In this document: positions 44,327-53,700 of the stretch, one piece after another | Numbering within the stretch: position 1 is the stretch's first letter | Layout of the letters: each line of letters begins with the position of its first letter | Assembly (NCBI GenBank): GCA_049322335.1 | Contig: JBMORL010000118.1 | Location: 1 to 54,478 of the forward strand | Length of the DNA: 54,478 bases | Source of the DNA: JBMORL01 sp049322335 | GTDB taxonomy: Bacteria; Bacteroidota; Bacteroidia; Flavobacteriales_D; UBA2798 | Direction of reading: 5' to 3' | Translations under genes and position numbers: made by a program | The notes under the pieces: generated by a model | Seen by the model: only the letters and a program-made list of their open reading frames with translations | Told to the model about the DNA's origin: nothing | Database searches by the model: none

Positions 44327-44491
44327 GATTTGAGATATCAGACGGGAAGATTTTAGATGTTAGACTTATAGGTGAAATTTAACCTGGTTTTGTTTTAAAA
44401 CACTGCCCGATACTAACCATACTACGTGCGTCATTGCAAGCCGGCCTGATGTAAACAAAGGAGTTTTCGACCGCGGCAAGCTGCCAGTGCG
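44327..44491. repeat. 165-bp direct repeat, copy 2
   Basis: Second copy, 164/165 identical with 41675-41839. Its right end lies inside the C-terminus of the minus-strand lipoprotein frame. A CCCTTCGACCAGCTCAGGG motif, a common Bacteroidota repeat, lies just left at about 44303-44321. Confidence 0.9.
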
Positions 44492-44739
44492 GGAGACCTG
44501 AATCCGTGCAAAGGCTGGATACATTTTTCAAACAACTTTTTCTTTAAACTCTCGGTTGCATAGGAAAAAAGTAAAGGAAATTTTTCTATTTCGCGGCAAT
44601 CCAATTTACTGATCCATTCATTTTTATTTTCCGGCCTGGTGTTTTCTGAAGATGCGCTATTTTTTTCGGAGGGGTTGCAGCTAAATAGTAATAAAAATAA
44701 AAGGCTATTACTTAAAATTGATCTATAAACAATTTTCAT
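44431..44739 (-). pseudogene. Lipoprotein gene cut by the direct repeat
   Basis: The start MKIVYRSILSNSLLFLLLFSC at 44739 is a lipoprotein signal. About 60 residues of unassigned sequence follow (NKNEWISKLDCREIEKFPLL). At 44491 the frame enters the repeat, which supplies the last 20 or so residues (from SPALAACRGRK onward), then stops at 44431. The natural C-terminus is therefore missing, so this is likely a disrupted gene. No family is recognised. Confidence 0.55.
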
Positions 44740-44800
44740 AAATACATTTTTTAGTTGAAGCGCCATCTTTTCAAGATTTGAGTTCAATCAAAACATAAAG

Positions 44801-44995
44801 TTATTTTTTACCATTTTTATTTATTGAAAACAAAACTAAACCAGTAACCATAAAAAACAAACTTAATATCAATAACTGAAACGAAAAATCTATCGGGCCA
44901 CCGAAACCATTACCTCCATCTGTATTTCGAAACAGGAGAAATATCCCGATGATGAATAAAATTTTGCCCACGTTTTTTAAATGAAAAATATTCAT
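44801..44995 (-). CDS. Small two-helix membrane protein
   Basis: A 64-residue product (MNIFHLKNVGKILFIIGIF...) with two helices separated by a Gly-rich loop (NTDGGNGFGGPIDF) and a basic tail. The composition and layout look like a genuine small membrane protein of unknown role. It is downstream of another small minus-strand frame at 45014. Confidence 0.5.
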   Translation of the reverse strand: MNIFHLKNVGKILFIIGIFLLFRNTDGGNGFGGPIDFSFQLLILSLFFMVTGLVLFSINKNGKK

Positions 44996-45013
44996 AAATA
45001 ATATTTAATCAAT

Positions 45014-45205
45014 TCATAAATGGATCAAATCACCCGGGCTGGATTCCTTTATTTTTTTGATTATCTCTTCTCCATGCTCAAAAGACCGGCATGGAATTAT
45101 AATTTTATTGGGCGGGTTTTTGATATCGTTCATCACTGCCAGGTTTCCTGCCATCATTTTTTCAATTTTCAATGTTCCGATGATTTTGGGGCGAATGATA
45201 TGCAT
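45014..45205 (-). CDS. Small hypothetical protein
   Basis: A 63-residue frame (MHIIRPKIIGTLKIEKMMAG...) with a plausible alpha/beta sequence and charged helix EHGEEIIKKIKES. No family is recognised and no clear ribosome site is seen; it could be a random open frame. Confidence 0.35.
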   Translation of the reverse strand: MHIIRPKIIGTLKIEKMMAGNLAVMNDIKNPPNKIIIPCRSFEHGEEIIKKIKESSPGDLIHL

Positions 45206-45306
45206 GCTTAATTATTCTATTCTACAGTTAATTTTGCGTTATAGAAACACTATTGAAGAAAACATATTTATTACAAGCCATCTCAAACCAATCCGTTTTA
45301 CCCCCG

Positions 45307-45759
45307 TCAGCGGCTGGATTTTTTTTTCTTTTTTGAAGACCTGGCTTTTTTATTGAAGTCCAGCGCAAGATTTATCCAAAACTCAAATTCTTTTTTGGCT
45401 TTTAAATTATCCTCGTGAATAAAGAGATAGCCCCGGTATTCTTTATTTTTCATCTTCATGGTTTCGCATTTTTTTGTCCGCAACAGGTCATCGTGAATGG
45501 TGGGATCTATCCGGCACATCAGCTTGTCATCACCTGACGAAAAGCACATTTTACCATTGACCATAAAAGTAGTACCGCGAAACATCTTTTTTTCTTCAAC
45601 ATTATCCAGGTGCTGTAATGCTTCACGAACCCGGTTGGTTAGTTTTTCGTTGTGTGCTATAATTTTTTTTATTTTAAAACCGTTATTAAAATTACTCCTG
45701 GCCACCAGACTTTTGCCCTGTGTTTTATTTCCAGATTCCGTTTTTTTCAGTGAGGACAA
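45307..45759 (-). CDS. TfoX N-terminal-domain protein
   Basis: A 150-residue protein whose core NEKLTNRVREALQHLDNVEE and KKMFRGTTFMVNGKMCFSSG match the TfoX_N (Sxy-like) fold. The C-terminal tail is lysine-rich (ARSSKKKKKSSR). The N-terminal start at 45759 overlaps the preceding map gene by 35 bp; a later non-ATG start is possible, since known members begin near NEKL. TfoX is linked with competence regulation in Proteobacteria but its role here is unknown. The matching TfoX_C domain is a separate gene at 47275. Confidence 0.75.
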   Translation of the reverse strand: MSSLKKTESGNKTQGKSLVARSNFNNGFKIKKIIAHNEKLTNRVREALQHLDNVEEKKMFRGTTFMVNGKMCFSSGDDKLMCRIDPTIHDDLLRTKKCETMKMKNKEYRGYLFIHEDNLKAKKEFEFWINLALDFNKKARSSKKKKKSSR

Positions 45760-46489
45760 TGGGTGTATTACCAGTCACTACAATGGTATGCTCATGTTGA
45801 GCCATATAACCACCTTTGTTGCCCACCATTGTCCAGCCATCATTTAATGTCACCGCATAATTTGAGTGTGTTGAAATAAATGTTTCTATTGCAACAACAG
45901 AGTTATTTCTGAATTTTGTCAGATTAAATCTGTCCTTAAAATTGGCAATCTCAGAAGGTTCTTCGTGCAGGCTTCTGCCAATTCCGTGTCCTGTAAGATT
46001 TTTTATCACTTTGTAGCCGCGTTCTTTTGCTTCTGTTTCTATAAGGTGTCCGATATCTGAAACTCTTACACCGTCTTTGATATTTTCTATGGCTTTCTGG
46101 AGAATTTCCTTTGATGCATCCACAAGCTTCCGGTGTCCGTTTTTATCTTCACCAAGCACAAACGAGCCACCGTTGTCAGACCAAAAGCCATTCAGCTCGG
46201 CCGAAACATCAATATTCACCAAATCACCTTCTTTCAGTTTTCTGTTTTCAGACGGAATACCATGACAAAATTCGTTATTTACACTTATGCAGGTCCAGCC
46301 CGGAAAGCGATAAGTTAAAAACGGAGCTGATCTTGCACCAAAACCTGATAGTATAGTTGCTCCGAAGTTATCTAATTGTTTTGTCGTCATGCCCGGCTGA
46401 GCATAATTTCTCATTTCTTTTAGGGTGTAAGCAACGGCTTCGCTTGCCTTTTGCATCCCGATCAGTTCCTCTTCTTTTGTTATCGACAT
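45725..46489 (-). CDS. map: Type I methionine aminopeptidase
   Basis: A 254-residue metallopeptidase that removes the initiator Met. Metal ligands are seen: two Asp in VNIDVSAELNGFWSDNGGSF, His in LTGHGIGRSLHEEP, and Glu in VAIETFIS and HEHTIVVT. The length fits the single-domain bacterial type. It is not in a ribosomal-protein cluster, so this is probably a second, accessory copy. The start MSITKEEELIGMQKASEAV is typical. TfoX_N follows it with overlap. Confidence 0.93.
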   Translation of the reverse strand: MSITKEEELIGMQKASEAVAYTLKEMRNYAQPGMTTKQLDNFGATILSGFGARSAPFLTYRFPGWTCISVNNEFCHGIPSENRKLKEGDLVNIDVSAELNGFWSDNGGSFVLGEDKNGHRKLVDASKEILQKAIENIKDGVRVSDIGHLIETEAKERGYKVIKNLTGHGIGRSLHEEPSEIANFKDRFNLTKFRNNSVVAIETFISTHSNYAVTLNDGWTMVGNKGGYMAQHEHTIVVTGNTPIVLTEKNGIWK

Positions 46490-46672
46490 ATTTGCCTGGT
46501 TAGTTTTTTATACGATGGCTCCATTGTAAAACTATAACGGTTTCGGAGATTGGGCCAGTTGTTTTTAAACTGTAAATTATCTGCAGTTACCAGCATTTAT
46601 TCGTCCATCCAACTGTTCACACTTCCCGTCTGCTCAAGATACCATACAGGTGTTCTTTTCAATTTATGTATA

Positions 46673-47236
46673 TTATTTCTTTCGTTTGTGTGTAAGTGTT
46701 ACTGTTTTTAAATCTTTTCCGCTTGTGTCGGTATAAATCATTTCAAGAACAAACAGATCGTTGTCCACAAATGTAGTAACAGTCCGAACTCCTGCCACCT
46801 GGTTTGTTGTTACGTCAACATGATTTCCCCAGCATGTTATAATTTTTTCGTCAGACGATATTGTTCCTTCACTTGTCATGAAGTCAGTATGGGTGCTCTC
46901 AAAATGTATTTCAGTGTATTTGTTTTTGTAGCGGTCAAATCCAAGGTAGCGCACAACTGTCAGTGGTTTTCCCTCAAAACTGCTGTTGTATTCAAGTCTC
47001 ATAAATCTTCCGTCCATTACCCATTCGGCTTTGCAGGAAGTTTTCCCGTCAATGTATTTTCCATTTCCGACCGGAATTTTTAAGAAAACATCCCAGTCAC
47101 CCTGCATTGTATTATACACCGTATGTTCTTTTCCGGGAGTATTACGATCATTGCCTGGTTGCTCCTGTTGTCCGGAAACGGGCTCAATAGAAAAAATGCT
47201 TGCGAGAAAAAGTAAAAACTGAAGCGTATGTTTCAT
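46673..47236 (-). CDS. DUF1579 family secreted protein
   Basis: A 187-residue protein with a signal peptide (MKHTLQFLLFLASIFSIEPV) and the DUF1579 pattern MQGDWDVFLKI, then KAEWVMDGRFMRLEY, RYLGFDRYKNKYTEIHFEST and SSDEKIITCWGN. The family is a predicted lipocalin-like barrel of unknown ligand. It lies between map and the TfoX_C gene on the same strand. Confidence 0.8.
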   Translation of the reverse strand: MKHTLQFLLFLASIFSIEPVSGQQEQPGNDRNTPGKEHTVYNTMQGDWDVFLKIPVGNGKYIDGKTSCKAEWVMDGRFMRLEYNSSFEGKPLTVVRYLGFDRYKNKYTEIHFESTHTDFMTSEGTISSDEKIITCWGNHVDVTTNQVAGVRTVTTFVDNDLFVLEMIYTDTSGKDLKTVTLTHKRKK

Positions 47237-47274
47237 ATTCGGTCTATATTATTAACCTGTAAGATGTAAACGTT

Positions 47275-47553
47275 TTATTTTCGAACTGTCCTGAGCAATT
47301 CTTTTTTTCGCTTTTCGGGTATGTCATTCCAGTGTACATTTAACAATGCTCCTTCAAAACTATACAAATAATAACAAACGGGAATGGTTTTACCGGGATA
47401 ATTTTCCTTTATTCTTACGTATGCTTTTGAAGCGCCCATTTGTTGCAAGTCGGCAAGGCTATAAACACCAATTTCAGTTAATCGTTTGGCTATGGTTGGA
47501 CCTATATTTTTAGCGCCTTTAAATCCTGTTACTGTTTTAGATTTCTGTTTCAT
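47275..47553 (-). CDS. TfoX C-terminal-domain protein
   Basis: A 92-residue helix-hairpin-helix-like protein: GAKNIGPTIAKRLTEIGVYS, LADLQQMGASKAYVRIKENY and CYYLYSFEGALLNVHWNDIP are typical of TfoX_C. It is a free-standing domain. An AGGAG site lies about 10 bp before the ATG, which is unusual in this window. It is separated from the TfoX_N gene by DUF1579 and map. Confidence 0.8.
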   Translation of the reverse strand: MKQKSKTVTGFKGAKNIGPTIAKRLTEIGVYSLADLQQMGASKAYVRIKENYPGKTIPVCYYLYSFEGALLNVHWNDIPEKRKKELLRTVRK

Positions 47554-47684
47554 GTTTTTAAACTCCTATAAATTGAACAATGTCTATAGCGATGTTATTG
47601 GGATCTTTGATTACAAAGTGTCGTTCACACCACACCACCATAATTGCGATAAATTTTCAGTCTGTCTATGTCTATTATGGTTGT

Positions 47685-47706
47685 CATAACGTTTGGCAGC
47701 TACCCG
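47685..47706. repeat. Left direct repeat flanking the beta-lactamase-fold gene
   Basis: CATAACGTTT, GGC and then TACCCG match 48974-48999 in the same orientation (small gaps between the blocks). The two are 1289 bp apart and enclose only the gene 47820-48872. Confidence 0.5.
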
Positions 47707-47819
47707 AAGTTGGCGTTTTTGGAACACTAAACTGTCTATAACCACAAATGCAAATTTAATGAATTAATGTTTATATGAGCACTTCCTCGCAATTTTGGGC
47801 AGGTGTTGTTAGTGGCAGA

Positions 47820-48872
47820 TTATTCTTCATTTAAAAGCACATAACTTATTTTGTCAATATTTTCATAAAGCTGTCCAACTCCGGAAAGATTACTTAAAAC
47901 TATAATTCCCTTTTGTCTGTTTTGAGAAAACTTAAGACTTGATGTATATCCTGTTGTCGCTCCATCATGAAAGTAAATAGTGTCATTTTCTTTATAGTAA
48001 ATGTCCCATGCTAATCCAATGTCCACCTTGTCGTTAATTTTATAGGTTGCTTGTTTTGCCAATAGTATGTCTTGGTCAATTGATGATTTCGTGAAGAAGT
48101 TGTAGTCTAAAAAATTTAGGATGTCTGAAGCGCTGGATAAAATAGCTCCAGCACTTTCATATACTCCATAGTCGGGATTTTGCAGCATATTGCCAGTGCT
48201 GTCTCTGCCCGAAACAATTAATGAAGCGTCAATGTTTTTTTTGTCGCTACTTGTTTGCAACATTTTAAGTGGCAAGAGAATATTTTCCTTTAGAAGAACC
48301 GAATATGTCTTTTTTGTTGATTTACAAAGAATGTCACCTAAGATTGCAAAACCAAGATTAGAATATCCGAATTTACTACCTGTCTCAAACTCTAATTTCA
48401 AACCTTTCTTTAAATATGTGCTCAATTGTTTTTTGTTTAGAGACTTTTCCCTGGAAGAATTTGGCGCATTTTTAGGTAACCCAGAAGTGTGATTGCAAAG
48501 AGATAAAATAGTAATATTTTTCGATTGATTATTGTCATACTTTATTTTAAACGAATAATACTTTTGCAAGTCGTCTGAAAGTGAAACCACTCCTTTATTA
48601 GAAAGGTCAGCTATTAAAATCGCTGTAAATACTTTTGTTATTGAACCTATTTCAAATAACTTATTTTGATTTGACGTAATTACTAAAGAATCGTTCTCCT
48701 TTTTTAGTCCATAAAAAATTCTTTGGGAATTTTCGATAATTCCTATTGATAGTTCAGTTCCGTTAGGAAAGTATTTAGCGAGTTGTTTAATTTTATTGTA
48801 CGTGTCTTGCTTTATTGTCTGCCCAAATGTCGAAATGGTTGTGAGTAATAAGAAGGGCACTATTTTTTTCAT
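47820..48872 (-). CDS. Serine hydrolase, class C beta-lactamase/PBP fold
   Basis: A 350-residue secreted enzyme with a signal peptide (MKKIVPFLLLTTISTFGQ). Active-site motifs are SITK (S77, K80), YSN near residue 171, and HDG near 300 (in place of KTG), as in class C beta-lactamase-related and DD-peptidase-like proteins. Its physiological substrate (peptide, ester or cell wall) is unknown; resistance should not be assumed. The gene is more AT-rich in appearance than pruA or folD, and is bordered by short direct repeats, so it may have been acquired. Confidence 0.85.
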   Translation of the reverse strand: MKKIVPFLLLTTISTFGQTIKQDTYNKIKQLAKYFPNGTELSIGIIENSQRIFYGLKKENDSLVITSNQNKLFEIGSITKVFTAILIADLSNKGVVSLSDDLQKYYSFKIKYDNNQSKNITILSLCNHTSGLPKNAPNSSREKSLNKKQLSTYLKKGLKLEFETGSKFGYSNLGFAILGDILCKSTKKTYSVLLKENILLPLKMLQTSSDKKNIDASLIVSGRDSTGNMLQNPDYGVYESAGAILSSASDILNFLDYNFFTKSSIDQDILLAKQATYKINDKVDIGLAWDIYYKENDTIYFHDGATTGYTSSLKFSQNRQKGIIVLSNLSGVGQLYENIDKISYVLLNEE

Positions 48873-48928
48873 GGAGTTTCTTATTACTTTTCTGTCGGTC
48901 TATAATTTGCCCCTAACTTATTTATAGT

Positions 48929-48999
48929 CGAAACACCGTTTCGCCTATACAACCATTTTGGGTGTATAGCCGCCATAACGTTTCGGCTATTTCTACCCG
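48929..48999. repeat. Hairpin pair and right direct repeat upstream of the hydrolase gene
   Basis: CGAAAC-ACC-GTTTCG (48929-48943) and CTATACA/TGTATAG (48945-48969) fold as two stems, followed by the CATAACGTTT direct repeat (48974-48983). The layout recalls a folded recombination site, but core integron-site consensus is not fully matched. Confidence 0.45.
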
Positions 49000-49015
49000 T
49001 AAATTTAAAAAATTT

Positions 49016-50560
49016 TCACTTACTCAACACCTTAAACTCCGTTCTCCTGTTCAGCTGGCGGCCTTCTTCGGTGTCGTTGGTGGCAACGGGTTTTTCTTCT
49101 CCGTATCCTTTGGCAACAAGGCGATCTTTTGAAATATTTTTTCCGATCAGGTAATCCACCACCGCCTGTGCCCTTCTCTGGGAAAGCGAATGATTGTATT
49201 CATTGGTTCCCTTATTATCGGTATGGCTTCCCAATTCTATTTTCAGTGTGGGGTTTTCGTTCATTAATGCCACCAGGCGGTTTAATTCACTTACGGATTC
49301 GCTGCGCAAAGTGGCTTTGTCGAAATCATAAAAAATATTGTTGAGCGTAATGGTTTTTCCGGCTTCAAGTTTTTTCAGTTCCACATCCTTGGTAATTTCC
49401 TGGTAAGCGGCTGTATCGGGAATATTAAAATTCTCTGAATGGAACAAATATCCTTTTGCGCTAACAGTCAACCCGTAGTTTTTTCCCGAAGGAAGTGAAA
49501 TAAGGTATTTTCCGGTGGAGCTATTGGAAGTAATGGTAGAATAAATTTCACCGGTGGAATTGTCGATAATCTCAATCGTTGATCCCAGTGGTAATTTAGT
49601 GGCTTCATCGGTAACGGTTCCTTTCAGCAGGGTGAGCTTGGGACCTTTCATTTCTTTTTCCTTTTCTTTTTCCAGCGGAATAAAATTCACTTCAAAAATT
49701 TCCTTTTCATTTTCTTTGGTGAACGAAGAAAAATAAGCGGTTTTTCCGTTGGCATGCATCACAAAATACACATCGTCATTGGGTGTGTTGACGGGTGAAC
49801 CCATATTGACAGGTGAATTCCATCGGTCGCCACTGCGTTTGGCAAAATAAATGTCGAGTTTACCCAATGTATTATGCCCTTCGGAACTGAAATAAAACGT
49901 CACCCCGTCAGGATGCATAAAAACACCTTCTTCGTTTTTGGAAGTGTTGATGGTGTTTCCTAGATTTACTGCATCAGTCCACTTGCCGTTAGACTGCTGC
50001 CGGCTCATCCATATATCGCGCTGGCCATAACCACCGGGACGATTACTCACGAAATAAATCGTTTTTCCATCGGGAGAATAGCAGGCTGAAGATTCGTGGT
50101 GTTCGCTGTTTACAGGGGAAGGAAGTTTTTCGGGAGTGCTCCAGGCATTTCCCATCAGTTTTGATTCGTAGATATCGCCATTGCCGCTTACATCATCCTG
50201 GTAAAGGAGCATTTTCTGGCCATCAGCAGAAATACCGATGATGGAATTATGCCTTCCGGGCTGGTTAACGGGTTTGGGAAGAATAGTGGCAGATATATAG
50301 GATTTTGATTCTGTATTAAAATAAGAAACATAAACGTTTTCGTTCGACAGCGTTCCTTTTTTGATCTCTTTTTCAGAAACCGGCCTGCGGGAGGTATAAA
50401 ACAACTGGCTTGCATCAGCTGTAATAACAGGAGCATAATCGGGAAATTTTGAATTAATTTCTGTACCGAGGTTTTTGATCTCAATCCGCACAGAATCGTT
50501 TTTTTGTGCAAACAACAGGGGCGACACCAGTACAAGTGCAAGGGTAAAAATCCTTCTCAT
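49016..50560 (-). CDS. PD40-OmpA family outer-membrane protein
   Basis: A 514-residue protein with a signal peptide (MRRIFTLALVLVSPLLFA). PD40/TolB-like propeller repeats (GKTIYFVSNRPGGYGQRDIW, GVTFYFSSEGHNTLGKLDIY) span about 40-270. A CarboxypepD_reg-like domain follows (KGTVTDEATKLPLGSTIEI), and the C-terminal OmpA peptidoglycan-binding domain runs about 400-514 with HTDNKGTNEYNHSLSQRRA and the closing NRRTEF. It anchors to peptidoglycan at the outer membrane. Similar proteins occur in gliding/T9SS contexts. Divergent from the LRR gene. Confidence 0.88.
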   Translation of the reverse strand: MRRIFTLALVLVSPLLFAQKNDSVRIEIKNLGTEINSKFPDYAPVITADASQLFYTSRRPVSEKEIKKGTLSNENVYVSYFNTESKSYISATILPKPVNQPGRHNSIIGISADGQKMLLYQDDVSGNGDIYESKLMGNAWSTPEKLPSPVNSEHHESSACYSPDGKTIYFVSNRPGGYGQRDIWMSRQQSNGKWTDAVNLGNTINTSKNEEGVFMHPDGVTFYFSSEGHNTLGKLDIYFAKRSGDRWNSPVNMGSPVNTPNDDVYFVMHANGKTAYFSSFTKENEKEIFEVNFIPLEKEKEKEMKGPKLTLLKGTVTDEATKLPLGSTIEIIDNSTGEIYSTITSNSSTGKYLISLPSGKNYGLTVSAKGYLFHSENFNIPDTAAYQEITKDVELKKLEAGKTITLNNIFYDFDKATLRSESVSELNRLVALMNENPTLKIELGSHTDNKGTNEYNHSLSQRRAQAVVDYLIGKNISKDRLVAKGYGEEKPVATNDTEEGRQLNRRTEFKVLSK

Positions 50561-50762
50561 AGCATTGTTTTTTCGGAACTAAAAATACAAATATTATTCC
50601 AGAGTCAAAACCCGGCCTGCGAATGAGGGGGCGGCCCACTTTGTGAGTTATGCCGGAGTATTTTATCCTTCTGGCTGTCCCGCTCCGGATATATTCCCCC
50701 GGGATAAAAACTTTGTGTTTTTTTAACACTTTTGGGCCGGTTTGTTCGTTACTTTTAGACTG

Positions 50763-53700
50763 ATGGGCTTTCTTCTGAAAACCGGTTGTATTTTACTACT
50801 GTTGCTGTGGCAGCCCTGCTTTGTTATTTCTCAAAAAAACAAAGTGTACTATTCCCTCAGCGAAGCCCTGAAAAATCCCGAACAGGTTTATCACCTTGAA
50901 CTACGCAAAAAAAGCCTCTCCTCACTGCCTCCGGATATCGGTAAACTGGTGAACCTTGAAACACTTATTCTCGAAAAAAATTATTTAAAAGCGCTGCCTC
51001 CCGAAATCGGTCAACTGAAAAACCTGAAAATACTTGACGCTGACCAGAACAGCCTCACCGCCATTCCTGCAGAAATAGGAAATCTTATACTATTGGAAGA
51101 ACTGGACCTTGACCAGAATTATATCCGTGCTCTGCCCTCTTCCATCGGAAATCTTGTGAACCTCAAAAGCCTCGATATTCACAGCAACAATCTCACATCA
51201 CTTCCCCGCGAGATCGGCAACCTTACAAAACTTACCGAAATTATTTTTACTGCCAACCGGATCGACAGCCTGCCGGTTGAATTTCAAAACCTGGAAAATA
51301 TCACCACGCTGGTGATTGATAAAGTAAAATATATTCCTGCTATCGGAAAAATGCAGAAATTAACCAGCCTGAGTATTTATGAAGGAGGAATGAAAACACT
51401 TCCGGAAGACCTGGGCGAACTGAAGAACCTGAAAACATTGAAAATATACAATACACAAGTCAAAAAACTTCCCGATGGTTTTGGAAAATTAACCCAACTT
51501 ACTGAACTGATTCTTTCCTATAACCAACTGGATTCACTGCCTGCTGATATTGGTAATCTTGTGTTGCTTACGCGCCTTGATGCAAAACATAACCGGCTTA
51601 CAACATTACCCGGTTCCATTGGTAAACTCAAACAGCTTCAATACCTCGGATTAAAAGGAAACCTGTTAACCACATTACCGGATGAAATTTGCGGATTAAC
51701 CGAATTGAACGATCTTGAAGTTTCGGAAAACAAACTCACTTCATTACCGCTGGATTTTTACCGGCTGTCGAAAATAAAGTATCTTTCCCTTTCCAACAAT
51801 CAATTTACCAGGCTACCAGCCGAAATTGGAAAATGTACTCAACTTACCTATCTGAATGTTTCGGATAATAAACTTACCTCGCTTCCGGAAGAGATCGGCC
51901 AGCTGGTGAATGTTACTTCGCTTCATTTAAAAAACAATCAGCTTAAAGAACTTCCTGCAGGAACCGGAAAAATGAAATCGCTGAAAATTCTGCATGCAGA
52001 ATACAATTCGCTCACCACCATTCCCTCTTCCATGAAAGATCTTTCCTCACTTACGGAGTTGCATATTCATCACAATAAAATCACGACACTTCCTGCAGAA
52101 ACAGGTTTTATACCATCACTCGCTTTACTGGATGCTTCACACAACCAGCTAACCACACTACCTGCAGAAATCGGCAAGCTTAATTTACTGATAAGAATTT
52201 ATCTTCAAAATAATAAATTAACCACTCTTCCTGTTGAAATTGGAACACTGACTTCCTTAAACGAATTGCATCTGGACAGCAATAAGATCACTTCCTTACC
52301 TGCCACCATCGGGCAAATGAAAGAATTAAATACGCTGGAAATAAATTACAATTTGCTACCGGGATTACCTGCAGAACTGGGAAGAATGCCACAGTTGAGT
52401 TCGCTTTCTGTTATGGGAAACCCGTTCTCCACCACTCTTGATCCGCTGGCGGGTGCAAAAGAATTGTCATTTCTGCTGATGTCGGAAAAACATTTAAAAC
52501 TACTTCCGCTGGAAATGATCAATCATCCTCAGCTTATTGCTATTGAACTGGGAAATGAAAAAACAATAGAACTAAAATATCTTACACAAATTCTGATTGA
52601 AAATAGTTCATTCCCGCCCGAAAAGAAAAAGGAAATGCGCAGGCAGTTATGGGCGGATAAGATCATCCGGGAAATTATTTCCCACTCTTCTGTTCTTTAC
52701 TGGGATGAACCGGGAACGAAAAGCTTTGCCCTGTTATACGGGTTGAAATCCGCCCATTCCACCGAACAACTGACAGCGTTGTGCAATGATACTTCTTCAT
52801 TGTACCTGAGGCTTTATGCTTTCAGGGCGCTGGAAGAGCAAAACTATCCCGGAATTTATACTGTAATACGTGAACACATGTTTGACGATGATTTTGTGAT
52901 GGAAGATAAATACACCGATGACGATATAACAGCCGGTGATATTTATACTTCATCACGACTGCTCACTGCTGCTCAAAAAAAGGAGACTGACAGCTTACTT
53001 TTGTATACCGACAACAACCTGTTACGTACAAAACATCTTCTCCGGGAACTGAAACCCGAAGAACGTCACCATCAGCGAATTTATGAACTTGCGGAAACAT
53101 CAATGGAAGCTTTGCATCTGCTGGCAGAATACGGAGATGAAAAAGATAGCGTAAGGTTAAGAAATTGTATGATTAAAAAACATTATGATCCGGATGATAT
53201 CACATCCATTATTGAAAAACATCATTTTTCTTACTTAAAACCCGTATTGGATTCGCTCATCGTAAAAAAAAGCAACTATTATTCAGGATTTGCCGGTGCG
53301 ATGGCATCCTACCGGGATGAATATGCACTGAATTATTTTAAAAATCAATTTGAGCTGAACGAAGGATCCGGTTGGAAAAGACAGATTACAGATTTTGAAG
53401 GAATGTCTGAATACCCCTGCCCGTTATACGATAAATTACTTTTTGAACTGGCGGAAAAATATCCAGCGTATATTACCAACAAACTTTTCGACTACCTGAA
53501 AACGCGTGATATATACCGGAGTACAGAACTAGCAAAATCAACCCTTTCAAAGCTACATAAAGAAATTCCGAAAGAGGTTACAGAAAATTATATCCGGCAC
53601 CTCGCCATTTATGATTTTAATGCGCTGGGTGATACTATTGCCGGCATTTTTTCTAAGGCAGAAAAAGAACAATATGTCAGCATTTCTTTTGACGGAATTC

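Noticed and set aside
47685..48999. Typical integron attC sites
   Set aside because: The core RYYYAAC/GTTRRRY consensus is only partly matched and no integrase is seen; kept only as a cassette-like finding.
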